Shown here one piece after another: positions 45,292 through 58,600 of a stretch of DNA of 64,000 nucleotides. Each line of letters opens with the position of its first letter. Positions within the stretch are counted from its first letter, which is position 1. Below the pieces are notes generated by a model, which did no database searches, was not told the DNA's origin, and saw only the letters and a program-made list of their open reading frames with translations. Both the position numbers and the translations under genes were made by a program. Origin of the DNA: Apium graveolens (taxonomy: Eukaryota > Streptophyta > Magnoliopsida > Apiales > Apiaceae). Location: contig NC_133656.1 in assembly GCF_009905375.1 (NCBI RefSeq), positions 239,972,415 through 240,036,414 on the forward strand, given 5' to 3'.

Positions 45292-48200
45292 ATGGCAAAT
45301 CTGGTGCAACCCAACATTCCAAAATTGACGTCCACAAATTACGGGAATTGGAGTATCCAAATGAAGGTGTTACTCGGTTCTTACGATAATTGGGAAATTG
45401 TCGAAAATGGGTTCAACGAGCCCGCTGATGCAACCGTTGAAGCAGCGCTTCCAAATGCCGAGAAGACGGCGTTAAAGGAGATCCGGAAAAAAGATAAAAA
45501 GGCGTTGTACACAATTATTCAAGGTGTTGATGAATCAACCTTTGAAAAAATTTCCGAAGCAAAAACGGCAAAACAAGCATGGGAGATTTTGCAAAAATCT
45601 TTCCAAGGAGTTGAAAAAGTAAAAAAAGTGCGGCTCCAGGTGCTACGCGGGGAGTTCGAAAATTTAAAGATGAAGAATTTAGAAAATATTGGTGAATTTG
45701 TTACGCGTTTGAAAGCCGTGACAAATGAGATGAAAAGAAATGGCGAAAGTCTCGATGATGTTCGGGTCATGGAAAAACTCCTCCCTTCACTGACCAGAAA
45801 ATTTGATTATGTGGTTACTTCTATTGAGGAGTCAAAAGATTTGTCAACAATTTCGATTGACGAGCTGGTTGGTTCACTTCAAGCGCATGAGCAGCGAATG
45901 AACCAGTATGATGATGCAAGCCACTTGGAAAAGGCGTTACAAAGTAAGGTGTCCATTGGTGATAGTTCTGGGAGTAGTGGTTTTGTATGTGGCAGAGGTG
46001 GCTTTAGAGGTGGCTACCGAAGTGGACGAGGTCGTGGAAGGCAGTCTTTCAATAGAGGTCAGAATTCTGAAGGTTATCAACCATCTGGTCGTAGTCAAAA
46101 TTTCAGAGGTCGTGGAAGAGGCGGATTTCAACAACGAGGTGACAAGTCTCAATTTCAATGTTATAATTGTAATAAATTTGGTCACTTCAGTTATGAGTGT
46201 AGAGCACCAAAGGTGGAAGAAAGAAGTCATTTTGCAGCAGCAAAAGAAGACAAAGATGTTGGCACTGCTATGTTCCTCACTTACAAAGGAGACGAGGAAA
46301 GCAAGAAGAATGTTTGGTATCTTGACTCAGGGGCCAGTAATCACATGACTGGTCACAAGGAATTATTCACGGAGATAGACGACACCATCAGCGGAGAAGT
46401 TACTTTTGGTGACTCATCAAAGATTCCGGTGAAAGGAAAAGGTATCGTCACGATCATGTCAAAGAAAGGTGAAAAGAAATATATAAATGATGTTTATTAT
46501 ATTCCTGCATTGAAAAATAATATTATCAGTCTTGGTCAACTTGTGGAGAAAGGATATAATATACAGATACAGGACAATTTTCTCATTATTAGAAATCAAG
46601 CTCGGGAATTGATTGCAAATGTGGAGATGTCAAAGAATCGTTTGTTTACGCTTGATATGCAAAAGAATGTGCAGAAGTGCTTAAAGTCGGTCATTAAAAA
46701 TGACTCGTGGTTGTGGCATTTGAGATATGGTCATCTTGGATTTTTTGGCTTAAAATTATTGTCAAAAACAAAGATGGTGGACGGTTTGCCATAAATCAAC
46801 GAACCAGAAAATTTGTGTGAAGCGTGTGTCAAGGGGAAGCAACACAGACAAAGCTTTCCCGTCGGAAAATCGTGGAGAGCCAGGAGGCCATTGGAGATAG
46901 TTCATACTGATATAGCTGGTCCATTTGATATCCCATCACTTGGAGGTAATAGGTATTACCTAACATTTATTAATGATTTTAGCAGGAAAAGTTGGGTGTA
47001 TATCATCAAAGAAAAATCGGAGGCTCTTGATAAATTCATGGAGTTCAAAGCACTGGCGGAAAAACAAAGTGGATATTATTTGAAGACACTCAGATCAGAC
47101 AGAGGAGGCGAGTATACTTCAAACTTGTTTGAAAGTTTTTGCAGAGCACATGGCATCAATCATCAGTTGACAACAGCATATACTCCTCAACAAAATGGCG
47201 TTGCAGAAAGGAAGAACCGCACAATTCTTGACATGGCAAGAAGTATGGTGAAAACAAAGCACTTGCCAAGAACTTTTTGGGCGGAAGCCGTTCAATGTGC
47301 AGTTTATTTGTTGAATCGCTGTCCAACAAAAAGTGTCAGAAACAAAACTCCGAATGAAGCATAGAGCGGAAGCAAACCATCAGTTGGACATCTCAGAATT
47401 TTTGGGTGTATTGCTTATGCCCATATTCCCGATCAAAAAAGAAAGAAGCTGGATGACAAAGGCGAAAAGTGTATTTTTACCGGATATGACAAAAGAAGCA
47501 AGGCGTATAGACTCTACAATCCCCTGACGAAGAAATTAATCATTTCTCGAGATGTTGAGTTCGATGAATCAGATTACTGGAGATGGAGCGAGGATGAAAG
47601 AAAAGTTGCTGGTTTATTTTTTAATGGTGATGACGGTGATAACCAGAACATTGAAGATGACGGAGATGATGATCAAACTCCTCCACCAAGTCCAAATCAA
47701 CAAACTCCTGGATCGACACCATCCACGGGAGGAAGCAGCAGTTCAGGGGGAGCACCACGAAAGATGCGGAGTCTGGATAATATCTATGAAGCAACAAGTC
47801 CGGTACAAACAACCTTTGATTATTCTCTATTTTGTTTAATGGCTGAATGTGATCCAGTTACATTTGAAGAGGCTTCTGAAGAAAGCAAATGGAATAAAGC
47901 CATGGATGAGGAAATTGGTGCAATAAAGAAAAATGATACTTGGGAGCTCACAGATCTTCCAGAAGGACACAAAACAATTGGTGTCAAGTGGGTCTACAAG
48001 ACCAAGACGAATCAGGATGGAGAAGTGGAGAAATACAAGGCGAGGCTAGTGGCTAAAGGCTACAAGCAGCGATATGGCATTGACTATGATGAGATGTTTG
48101 CTCCAGTTGCACGAGTTGACACCATCAGACTTCTTACAGCAATTGCCGCTAAAAAAAATGGAAGATTTTTCAGATGGACGTGAAGTCAGCATTCCTAAAC

Positions 48201-49383
48201 GGTTATCTTGAAGAAGAAGTCTATATTGAGCAGCCTCCTAGATATGTTCAGAAAGGCCGGGAAAACAAAGTCTACAGACTGAAGAAAGCCTTATATGGTT
48301 TGAAGCAAGCTCCGCGAGCATGGAATACAAGGGTTGATGAATATTTTCAGAGAAATGGTTTCGTGAAGAGTCCATACGAGCATGCCCTCTACACGAAAAT
48401 AAATTCAGGGGGAGATATTATGATCGTTTGCTTATACGTGGATGATATGATCTTTACTGGAAATAATCCTGGTATGTTTGATGATTTTAAGAAAGTTATG
48501 ACTAATGAATTTGAGATGACATATATTGGTCAAATGTCATACTTTCTTGGAGTCGAGGTGAAGTAAAGCAAAGATGGGATTTTTATGTCTCAGAAAAAAT
48601 ATGCGGAGCAAATTTTAAAGAAGTTCAGAATGGAGGAATGCAAGCCAGTGAGCACGCCAGCAGAAGCAAGCATAAAGCTCAGGATTGATTCAACGAGGGA
48701 GTCGGTAAATCCGACATTGTTCAAAAGTTTGGTTGGAAGTCTGAGATACCTAACTTTCACTCGTCCAGATATTATGTATGCAGTTGGACTGGTTAGCAGG
48801 TACATGGAAAAGCTGAAGCAAGATCACTTCATGGCAGCTAAAAGAATTTTGAGATACATTAAAGGTACACTTGATCATGAATTATTTTATTCTCATTCTC
48901 AAAATGCAAAATTAGTTGGCTACTCAGACAGTGATTATGGTGGTGATTTGGATGACGGGAAAAGCACTTCCGGATATGCTTTTCATATTGGCTCAGCAAT
49001 ATTTTCATGGTCATCAAAGAAGCAACAGACAGTCGCTTTCTCAACATGTGAGGCAGAATACATCGCAGCAGCAGCGTGCGCATGTCAGGCTATGTGGCTA
49101 GGCTATATTTTGGGCGAGTTAAATCTTGTCAAGGAAGAACCGGTTACTATTTTCGTGGACAACAAATCCGCAATTTCACTTGCGAAAAATCCGGTGTCAC
49201 ACAGTTGTAGCAAGCACATCAATATTAAATATCATTTTCTTCGTGAACAAGTAAATGATAAAATTGTGGAGTTGGTGCACTGCAGGACTGAAGAAAATTT
49301 AGCAGATATATTTACAAAGCCATTGAAGCCAGAAGTGTTTCATAAAATGAAAGAGAAGCTCAGAATGCTAAGTCGGGTTTGAG
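45292..49383 (+). pseudogene. Copia-C gag-pol polyprotein gene with four breaks
   Basis: Starts at ATG 45292 (MANLVQPNIPKLTSTNYGNW), 20 bases after the primer site. Domains in order: UBN2-type gag; CCHC knuckle at residues about 290-303; protease WYLDSGASNHMTG near residue 341; pre-integrase WLWHLRYGHL; integrase with [16 protein letters not shown] and [13 protein letters not shown]; reverse transcriptase with LYVDDMIFTG; RNase H with SDSDYGGD, STCEAEY and DNKSAISLAKNP; end at 49381-49383. Breaks: TAA 46792-46794, TAG 47362-47364, a frameshift at about 48150-48175 and TAA 48564-48566. All three stops can arise by C-to-T or G-to-A changes. This copy cannot produce a full polyprotein, so it must have been mobilised by proteins from another copy or have been inactivated very soon after inserting. 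Confidence 0.92.
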
Positions 49384-49389
49384 AGGGAG

Positions 49390-49997
49390 TGTTAGAATTC
49401 AAACCCGTTCTACATGTATGAAGCTAGCTAGGTCAAAGACAGCTAAGTTGAATAAAAACACGGTTTATAGAAATAAGTGCAGCTGAAATTATGGTGGGTA
49501 CAGACGTGTGAAGTAATATCTATATGCATGCATGAGGTTAAGTATTTGAAAAGATAATAAGTTCTCCTGAAAATAAGGTAGGCAGCAATGTGTTTCAAAC
49601 CTGATAGTTAAATACACGTTAAGGTGGCAAGATGAAAATGCAATAGGTTTGTATTAAGCCTAAAAATGAGGAGGACTGTGGAAATTAAAAGTCTTCTTTG
49701 GTTGGCTAGTATTAACTGCAATATGCATATGTAATGGATGACATCAGCTTGTATTTAGAGCCTATAAATAAAGTTGTACCAAAGTAAACAAAATAGTGGA
49801 GTACTGAGTGAAATAAAAAAGCAAGCAAAGAGAGCTGAAGCTCTAGTTTCTGTTAAAGAAAAGCTGTAGCTTGTAAGAAAATATTAAGTTGCTCTGAAGT
49901 TGTAACTCTACTTCATGATATCAATATAGAAAGTATGTGTTTGTTATACTGAAATTTTAGTTATATTTTTATAAAAATCCCATACACATTTGTAACA
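49390..49997 (+). repeat. 3' LTR of Copia-C
   Basis: 608 bp, TGTTAGAATTC...GTAACA. The TATA-like motif recurs at 49763-49770. A TAA triplet present in the 5' LTR near its end is absent here. Confidence 0.95.
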
Positions 49998-50053
49998 ACA
50001 CAATCATACTTTCCTTGAAAATCATAGCAAAATACCCAACATAATGAACATAC

Positions 50054-51979
50054 TTGTTCCTTGAAAAAGACTGTGGCAGCATCCAGAAGAACTTTCCTTG
50101 CAAATTCAGGAGTCCTTGCATCTCTGCGGATGTGAGAACATGCTCGATCCAGACTATTTCCATTCTTATCCAGTAAACTATTATCCTGTAAATAAACTGG
50201 AATATTAAATCACGCCGCAAGAAATAAGAAATAAACATGCACGGACATGAATAGAAACTTCCTCAACCGCCTTACCAATAAGACAAAATAAAGAAGGCCT
50301 AAATGCAAGAAAAAAAGTGTTATGGTATATAAAGACTATAAACTTTACGTAATTTATGCCTTAGTCAAACCTGAAGTTTAATTTTTCAACAAAATCCTCT
50401 TCTTTCATCTTCAAAATAGACTGTCGGGATTCCTCTCCTTGGGATGACCAAAATTCGACCAATTTTTCAAGACGAATCCCTACAGTATGGACTGCACAGG
50501 TTTCCCTTGACGCAGCTCCTTTCCATCTCCGTCCTCCTACACCACAAGCAGCAGGATAAAGCGATTTGTGTTTACTTTCTATTGTGTGGGCATTGTCAAA
50601 CACCTGATACAAAGACGGCAATTATAAGTTTACAAACATAAAGAACAAAAGTAAATGACTGATCAACGGACGTAGAGTGTGATTACCTTCTGGATCCCCT
50701 TAAAAGAGCTCGACTGAATGTAGCAATCCAAAAGAGTGAGGGACTCATCCCTAGTTGTGGTCAGACATCCCCAAGGATGAACGGAAGGATCTTGATCATC
50801 ACATTGAGACAAACCACCAACAATTTGAGATTCTTGAATTCCCGGTCTGTTGCAAGAAAGATGAGCAACAGCTCCGTCCTGCTTGGAAGACTTCCCATAC
50901 TTGACAATCCCGGAAAACTCTTCATCCAAAAAACGAAAACATCTGGGACAAAAGATGACCTTGCGAACTTGCTTCAGGAACGTTTGTTTATCAACTTTCA
51001 AAAGCTCCTGACGCCCATGTCGTGGCAAACCGTTCCAGAACTACAACAGAAATAATACCTACACTCCAGTTTATCTTGTCCAATCTCGACAAATCAACAA
51101 ATAAATAAATAACTGGTACTCTTTATAGTAAATACTAATAAAAATTTAATTAAAAATTGCTCCATGAAAAGGACATCATCAGTTCTACACTGCTATAAAA
51201 ACTAGCAGTGTCCCGTTTAATTTATGTTTGATTTACAGTTGATAAAATAATAACTTAAAATGAGACGGAAGTAATATTTACAAGAAAACAAACGCCAGTA
51301 AAATCAAACATCTAGGCATATAAATCAAATCACACACAAAACGCACACCTAATTGAAAATAATATACCTTAGCTACATCAACTATGAACACAATATTTTG
51401 TTCAATCTCGACAAATCAATAAATAAATGGTACTCTTTATAATACTTACTAATAAAAACTTAACAATATTGACAAGGACATCATGAATTCTACACGGGTT
51501 CTATATTGGTTATCACATTTTAATTGATATTTGACTTTTCAAAACTGAAATCAAAAAAGAAACCAGACATATAAATCAAGCCATACACATAATTGAAAAC
51601 AATTTCATTATGGACGACATTTTTGTTTAATTTCGACAAATCAATAAATAAAGGGTACTCTTCATAATAATTACTAATAAAAATTTAATTAAAAATAACT
51701 CCATGATAAGGACATCATCAATTCTACCCCCATAAAATTTACTCTCATTTTAATTGATGTTTGACTTCTCAATATTTATTAAAAGTCAATTAAAATGGAA
51801 CTTAGTATTTATAAAAGAAACCCTCCCGAAATCAAACAACTAAGCATAGAAATCAAACCACATACACAACAACATATCACAAAACACACTCATGATTGAA
51901 AATAATGTACCTTCTGAAGTTGATCAAAGCTAACTTTAGTTGTCAACATGGCCTCATTTCTGTGTGTTGATTTCTCCAT
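50054..51979 (-). pseudogene. NST1-like copy C, 5' exons
   Basis: Exon 1 51911-51979 (MEKSTHRNEAMLTTKVSFDQ), exon 2 50687-51040 (open, with FWNGLPRHGRQELL and WGCLTTTRDESLTLLDCYIQ), exon 3 50371-50603 (VFDNAHTIESKHKSLYPAAC, ETCAVHTVGIRLEKLVEFWS) and exon 6 50054-50185 are present with AG/GT borders. The sequence jumps from the intron next to exon 6 (GCCGCAAGAAATAAG, about 50213) to the intron next to exon 3, so exons 4 and 5 are deleted. Exon 3 ends in a different phase from the one exon 6 needs, so the deletion shifts the frame. Exon 7 and the tail lie beyond Copia-C. The 870-bp intron between exons 1 and 2 is AT-rich and non-coding. Confidence 0.84.
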
Positions 51980-52438
51980 CTTCGAAACTCTTCCTTGTAC
52001 GATGTATTCACGTTCAATGACTAATCATTAACAAACAAAAAACATGCAGTTGTGATGTATATACTCATGATCTCCAAAAATAAGAAATCATACAAATAAT
52101 CTAATAAGTACATGAAGTTGATTGAAAGATCAAGAAAACAAACATTAAGAACTACAAAAACATAAAACTAACGGATGATACCGCTAATATATGTCTGTGT
52201 AGCAACTAACAAGTGCTTGAAAGTACTCTGTAATATTTGAGCAGTGCCTGCACATACATTTATAGTAGATTTCAAGTTTACTATGTGTGGTGATAAGAAA
52301 TTATTACCAGTTGTTTTCAGACCATGGTTTTTTTTGATTTTTTGATTTACTTTTTAATATCTTATGGATTATTTCATTCATATCATTAATGAAATATTCA
52401 CTCATTTTATTTTCCTTTTTGACTTTTTGAGACCTTTT
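51980..52438 (-). repeat. Upstream region of copy C, proximal part
   Basis: Similar to 18109-18550 and 41916-42360. It is cut at 52441 by CACTA-2 and resumes at 54902. It should contain the core promoter of copy C. Confidence 0.82.
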
Positions 52439-52441
52439 CTT

Positions 52442-53291
52442 CACTACAAGAAATATGGCCATTTGTGACGGAAAATTTGTGACGGAAAAAAAGTGTGCGC
52501 CTAACTTACGACGGAAAAAAGTAAAACATCGTAAATATTTATGACGAAACCCAAAACTGTCGCAAGTTTAGTATTTTATTAATAAAATTATGCACGACAC
52601 GATGAAACAAAAATGAAAATCATTTAAAGTTGTGACGATTTGATTATTTCGTCGTAAGTTAACTATTTTTTTTTTAAATTCTAACTTAAATTTAAATAAA
52701 AAATATTTTATACACATTTACGACGAAATATTTGTGACGGAAAAGATCAGATCGTCCAATTTATGACGGAAATTAAAATTCACCGTAAATTATCAAAGAG
52801 GGAAATTCAACTTTTTCCCCAAAACTTTGGCGGAAAAATGAAAATTATTTGAAGTTGCGACTATTTGATTATTTCGTCGTAAGTTAATTACTTTTATTAA
52901 AATTTTAAGTTGAAATTAAATAAAAAAATATTTTATCTAAATTTATGACGAAATATTTGTGACGGAAAAGATATGATCGTCCAATTTATGACGGAAATTA
53001 AAATTCGTCGTAACTTATCAAAGAGGGACATTCAACTTTTTCCCCAAAATTTTGGTGGTAAATTTGTCTTTTCTCAAATTTTTGGCAGCCAATAATTTAT
53101 GACGGACTCCATCGTAAATTATCATATGATTTTTGATAATTTCAATTTTTAAAAAAATATTATTTCATGATCCAACCATATTAATGTCAGCATTTATTTG
53201 TTTGGGTGACATTTTTGAAATTTTAGAAAAAAATTAAATATTTTGATAAAATTATTTAATGTGAAACATTAATTACATCTCTAATACACAC

Positions 53292-53334
<43 letters not shown>

Positions 53335-54898
53335 TCCATACGGTTGGATCAATGCCAAATATTTTTAAAATAATCGAAACACAAATTCATAAGTAAACAC
53401 TTGTTAGTTGTACAAGTCAAACTCATGCTTGAATATTAAAATGACAAACCAAAGAAAATTATTTTGATATGAAATTTTGGTTATATCACTATTATAAATA
53501 TATATTGAAATTCATACAGTTGGATCGTTGAAAATATTTTTAAAATAATCGAAACACGAATTCAGAATTCAGGATTTAACACTAGTTAGCTGTACTAGTC
53601 AAACTGATACTTGACTGTTAAAATGTCAAACCAAATAAAAATATTTTGATATGAAATTTTGGTTATATCACTAATATATATATATATATCTATTGACATC
53701 CATACGGTTGGATCTTTGAAAAATAATTTTAAAATAATCAAAACACTAATTCATGATTAACCACTAGTTAGCTGTATTTTGTAGGGTGCTTTATACTAGT
53801 TTAAACGGTTCAAGTATCCATTACCACATATAACCCCAGAACCCTAAACCTTTACCCTAAATTCGAATTTTTTTTATAAAATATTTATGTACCTCACATG
53901 GATCGTCTTTTGTGAGGAATTCTTATGTTCAAAGCGCTTGCAGCCGTAGATTAAACGAAATTAAGCCACATCTCAGCCATCTAAGTTGTTTCAAACCAAG
54001 TACTCCTGCTGTCCTCCATTTTATTCATCTAAATATCATCACAGCAACCTCACAAACCATAAACATACTTTACACTCCAATATCCATCTTCTCACTTTAT
54101 ACATGAATTGCTTCCACCTTTCTTAGCTCCTTCTGTTTTTGAGCTTCTTCAATCCATCTTGACGCTACGATTTTAACCAAACCAAATACATTGGTGCTAC
54201 TGCAAATGGAGACACTCAGTCCTGGTAGTTTATTCTCACATAGGAGAAGAAGATACAATCCAAATAAAGTAGAGACATGATATTTTTGGTGTAAATCATT
54301 TTTCAAGAATTGTGTGTAACTATAATCTGATTATATTCCTTGTTCTTGATGAATTTTGTATTTGATCAAATGTTATTGTCAAATATGTGGTAGTTTTTGT
54401 TAACATTTCTCTTAATTACGAAACATAGATTTGGATTGTGGTATTTTTATTGGAAAATTGTTTTGTCATGTGGCCAATTTTTGACCAAGGAACGACCATG
54501 GGTGGTGGCATTCTGACCTATAGAGTCTTTGTACTACAATATGAAGCAAACTATCAATGGTTTTGTTTCATTTTTAAATTTTTTTCTGGATTTGTTGGTA
54601 CTTAGGACGGATGTTCTTCATGATTCCCCGTCATAAGTTATTGGTTTCCAATTTTTTTTTGTTCCGTATTTTTGGTACTAATCAGTATGTGGTTACTATT
54701 TGTGGGCCCTATTTATTAACTTATGACGAAATATGTATTTATGACGAAATTTCTATTTGCGACGAAATTGGCATTTGTGACGAAAATTTGAACTTAAGAC
54801 TTGAGCAAAAATGACGAAATTTTTTCGTCATAATTGGACCAATTGCGACGATTTTTAGTGTAAAAATTTCGTCGCAAATGGCCTAATTTGTTGTAGTG
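52442..54898 (+). mobile_element. CACTA-2: non-autonomous CACTA element
   Basis: A 2457-bp element. Left terminus CACTACAAGAAATATGGCC; right terminus is the complement of CACTACAACAAATTAGGCC. The 3-bp duplication CTT occurs at 52439-52441 and 54899-54901. Paralogues at about 18545 and 42370 read TTTTCTTGAGGGTATTAAT without an insert, confirming both ends. Subterminal DNA is packed with TTTGTGACGGAAAA/TATGACGAAAT motifs in both orientations. The interior contains a TA microsatellite (about 53292-53332) and three satellite-like units (53330-53780); no transposase is recognisable. A stretch at 53.9-54.35 kb is less repetitive and could be captured DNA, but I do not recognise it. Confidence 0.93.
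53330..53785. repeat. Satellite-like repeat inside CACTA-2, about 3 units
   Basis: Units of about 175-185 bp, each with a CATCCATACGGTTGGATC-like block, AAAATAATCGAAACACNAATTC and GTCAAACC...ATTTTGATATGAA. They are homologous to 24673-25015. Confidence 0.85.
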
Positions 54899-54901
54899 CT
54901 T

Positions 54902-55563
54902 GAGGGTATTAATATGTCTTATTATTGGCAATAAATAGTGAGAATCCATAATATATTTTGACAATTTGGGTTGGTTGGGATAGCATGGATATAATACAAT
55001 AATTTAATATAATAAAAATTTAACTGTTAAATGATCACTACTTTTTATTATTTAAACTCCACTTATAAATTTTTTACATTTTTATTACATATTTATCGGT
55101 GATTTTTAATAGTGAATTCATCAAATTTGTATGTGACATGGATAGTGACGTTATTTACAAGACAATTGAAGTTTAAATAGTAAATTTTGGAGTTTATTTA
55201 TCAATTTATAAATGAATTCTAATATTAATATTTTGAATAAAATTCAAATCCTAATTTATATGACTGATTTGGTCAAATTCAATCTTTCAACCAAAATCCA
55301 GTTCTCACGTGTCTGTATTTTAAGCTCTGATATCTTTATTTGGAAAATGATATCTTTGGTAAATGACAAAAGTACATGATATTTCACTATTTGGTAAATG
55401 ACCAAAGCTTTAGATTTCATTTTATATGAAGTATTTATATTTTCTGTGTTACATATTGATTGAAATTTGTAGTATTTTGTTCATAGATTTTGAAATTTTT
55501 TAATGATCTTTAATAAGGGTGCTTAATATTTTATTATAATTTTAACTAGACTTAATGATGAAG
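54902..55563 (-). repeat. Upstream region of copy C, middle part
   Basis: Resumes the paralogous sequence after CACTA-2 and is similar to 18550-19160 and 42370-43000, with small insertions such as TGGATATAATACAATAATTT near 54985. The similarity ends at GATGAAGC (55557-55564), where the MULE-bearing insertion begins. Confidence 0.8.
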
Positions 55564-55610
55564 CTATTTATTTTATGAAAAGTTAAAAAAATGTTGATTA
55601 TATAGTTTTG

Positions 55611-58600
55611 GGGTTAAGGAGCGAATAACCCCCTGTAGTTTAGTTCTGGGAGCAAATATACCCCCATGGTTAAAAGTGGATCAATTAAGCCCATAAAAAC
55701 AAAATAATGGTTCAAAAAACCCCTCACCGTCAGGATTGAGTTAACGGAGTTACCTGATCATATACCAAACATGATCCCATGATCCTGTATATTACACACA
55801 TCTTCCCCGGTTGTTTAGGTAAAAAAAAATAGCGGGAAATTTCACGTGAAAGTGACCCATTCCCCTCTCAAAATCTCTCACTTTGTTATTCCAAAATCAT
55901 CTCTAAAGCAAAAGGATTCAAAGGTATTAAAGTTTTAGTTGTTTCATTGTGATTGTGTAAATTATTGATCAAAGTTGAACGAGTTTCTTTGGTAGATTAT
56001 ATCAAACATATAGTGTGCCATTCTTACTTATTAATTCTTTGCTTATATTTAATTATTCATCATACGTGAGAGACAAGATGTACATGTGTGTATAAAAATA
56101 TTGTTGTTTTATGTTGTTAAGACTTTGTACTAAACTTGTTATTTTATATTTGTTCAGTGCAGAATGATTGGCTATGTGGACTTGTACTTTCACTTTGGTG
56201 GAAAATGGATATACAAGCCTGAAATGACGTATGTTGGAGGGTATGTGGGCATACAAAAAGATTTTGATGTTGATTTTTTGAGTTTCATTGATATTATTAA
56301 TGAATTCAAGTCTTTATGCGGGTATATAGATATCAAGGTAGTTTACGGTAGAGAGCACAGAGTGGAAGATAATAGTTTGTACATATTAATTGAAAATGAT
56401 TCCGGAATTAGAAATATAAGAAATGTACTTAGTCCCGAAAGTACTGGTGTGGACTTTTATGTGGTGAAACAAACAGATTCGATAAGTGATGACGTTGATG
56501 ATGGTAGTTGAGCAAGGGGCTGATTCTAGGGGTGAACGTGATACCAACGAAGTTTTACAAAGCGGAATGAAAACAAGGGTCAGTAGTGGACAGACTGAGA
56601 AAATGGTGGTTGAAAGTGATAATGAAAAATACTTTGGGAGTGATACTTCAGAGAGTAGTGATGATGAATTCAAAGATGAAATATATAATGCAGTAGATGA
56701 AAATGAAGTATCTAGCGATGAAGGTGATTTAGAGGATTTTAAAAATAAATTTTCAATGAATGATGATAGGCCAATTTTTACGCTAGGGATGACATTTGCT
56801 AATGCTATTGAAGTTCGATCGGCAGTTGCAAACTATGGTATCTTCAGGGGTATTTCATTAAAATATGTAAAAAAATAAACCCTCTAGGATCCGGGTGAAG
56901 TGCGAGGAAGGGTGTCCTTTCTTACTATTAGTGTCAAAAGATGGTATTAACCCTGGTTTATGTGTCAAAACTATTCTGGAGGAGCATAACTGTTTTAGAA
57001 TTTTTAATAATGCTCGTTGTTCGACAAGATTCTTAGCTTCCCATTTCAGATCTAGAATTTTAAATAAAGTTGACTATAAGGTGAAGGATATGAAGTCTGA
57101 TGCAGAGACTGAGTTAAGATGTAATGTTTCCTTTTTTAAATATAAAAGGGCCAGGAAGTTGGTTTTGGATGAGTTTACCGGAAGGTTTACAACTGAATTT
57201 AGTGAGCTTGAACCTTATGCTACAGAGTTATTAAAATCTAATCCTAATTATGTTGTTCATTTAGAATTATGCAATGATGAACTAAGGAATGGTAGGAGGG
57301 TATTTAAGCGATTTTTTGTATGTCTAGATGCATGCAAGAGGGGCTTCAAGGAGGCATGTAGGCCACTCATTGGGTTAGACGGTTGCTTTCTGAAAACAAA
57401 ATTCAAGGGCGAACTGTTAGTAGCTGTTGCAAAAGATGCTCAAGATCAGAATTTTCCACTAGCATGGGCTTGTGTGAACAAGGAAACCAAGGTCAACTGG
57501 AGGTGGTTTTTGACATTGCTTGTAAATGCTTTGGAATTGGGTGATGGGGCTGCATACACTTACATCTCCGATATGCAAAAGGTATGTTTAATGGCTAGTA
57601 ACTTTATATATTTTGGTCTGAATATGCTTCTTTTTCTACTATTTTTTCAATTTTTAGCTCGGATTTTTAATACTTTCTAAGCAGCTTCAGATGAATTCTG
57701 AAAATATTAATTATATTCAAATAATTATAACCCAAACCAGCATGTACCAGACCTTGCATTTTCACATTATTTTAATTATAAGGAAACTGAGCAGCTAGTG
57801 TCATGGATGTAGACAACCAGGCCGGTAAAAAATGTGGTTCATATTGTAGGAGGATATAGACTTACTATGCTAATTAAAATGCAAAATACACTATAAAAAT
57901 ACATTTAGTGTGGATGTTTCCCTTCTCTATTTAATGTACTATATAATAAATTGTTTTTTATTATGCACGCAGGGTCTAGTGCAAGCAATCATTGATATAC
58001 AACGCAAGGCACATTTACGCTAACTGGTCAAAGAAATGGAGCGGACGAGAATTACGCAAAAAATTTTGGATTTGTGTTTGGTCAACATACGAAGAGGAGT
58101 TTCAAGATCACTTAAAAAGTTAGCAGAGGTTAGTAAACAATCAGCTGTTGATTTAATGAAATATCCACCACACACTTGGTGCAGAGCTTATTTCTCCGGT
58201 AGATGCAAATCGATGTGTGTCGATAATAATATGTGTGAAAATTTTAATGCCTGGATTTTAGAAGGTAGGCATAAACCTATTAAGTCTTTAATGGATTATA
58301 TTAGAAAGAGGACGATGGAACGAATTTCTAATATGGAAATTGTGGCTGATAAATGGGTTGGAAAATACTCTCCTGCTTGTATGGAAATATTTGAAGTATA
58401 TAAGATGGCAACGATAGGCTGCAACATTTCATTCAATGGGGATTCCGGATATGAAATTGTAGAAGGACATGACACACATACCGTGTTTTTGGACAAACAA
58501 GTGTGTACTTGTAGGGCATGGGATTTGAGTGGAATCCCTTGTCAACATGCCATGTGTACTTATGTGCATAGTAAACAAGACCCTGCTGATTTTATATCAA

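Larger units (their letters stand above)
44642..50002 (+). mobile_element. Copia-C: complete Ty1/copia element with both LTRs
   Basis: LTRs at 44647-45257 and 49390-49997, flanked by the 5-bp duplication ACACA (44642-44646 and 49998-50002). Primer binding site TGGTATCCGAGCC at 45260-45272; purine tract GAGAGGGAG at 49381-49389. By eye the LTRs differ at about ten positions plus a 3-bp indel over some 608 bp, roughly 1.6%, so the insertion is recent. It is inserted in the intron between exons 6 and 7 of NST1-like copy C, in the opposite orientation to that gene. Although young, its gag-pol frame has four breaks. Confidence 0.96.

Noticed and set aside
45519..46348. Additional frames overlapping Copia-C gag on both strands
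   Set aside because: They are out-of-frame or antisense readings of the gag gene.
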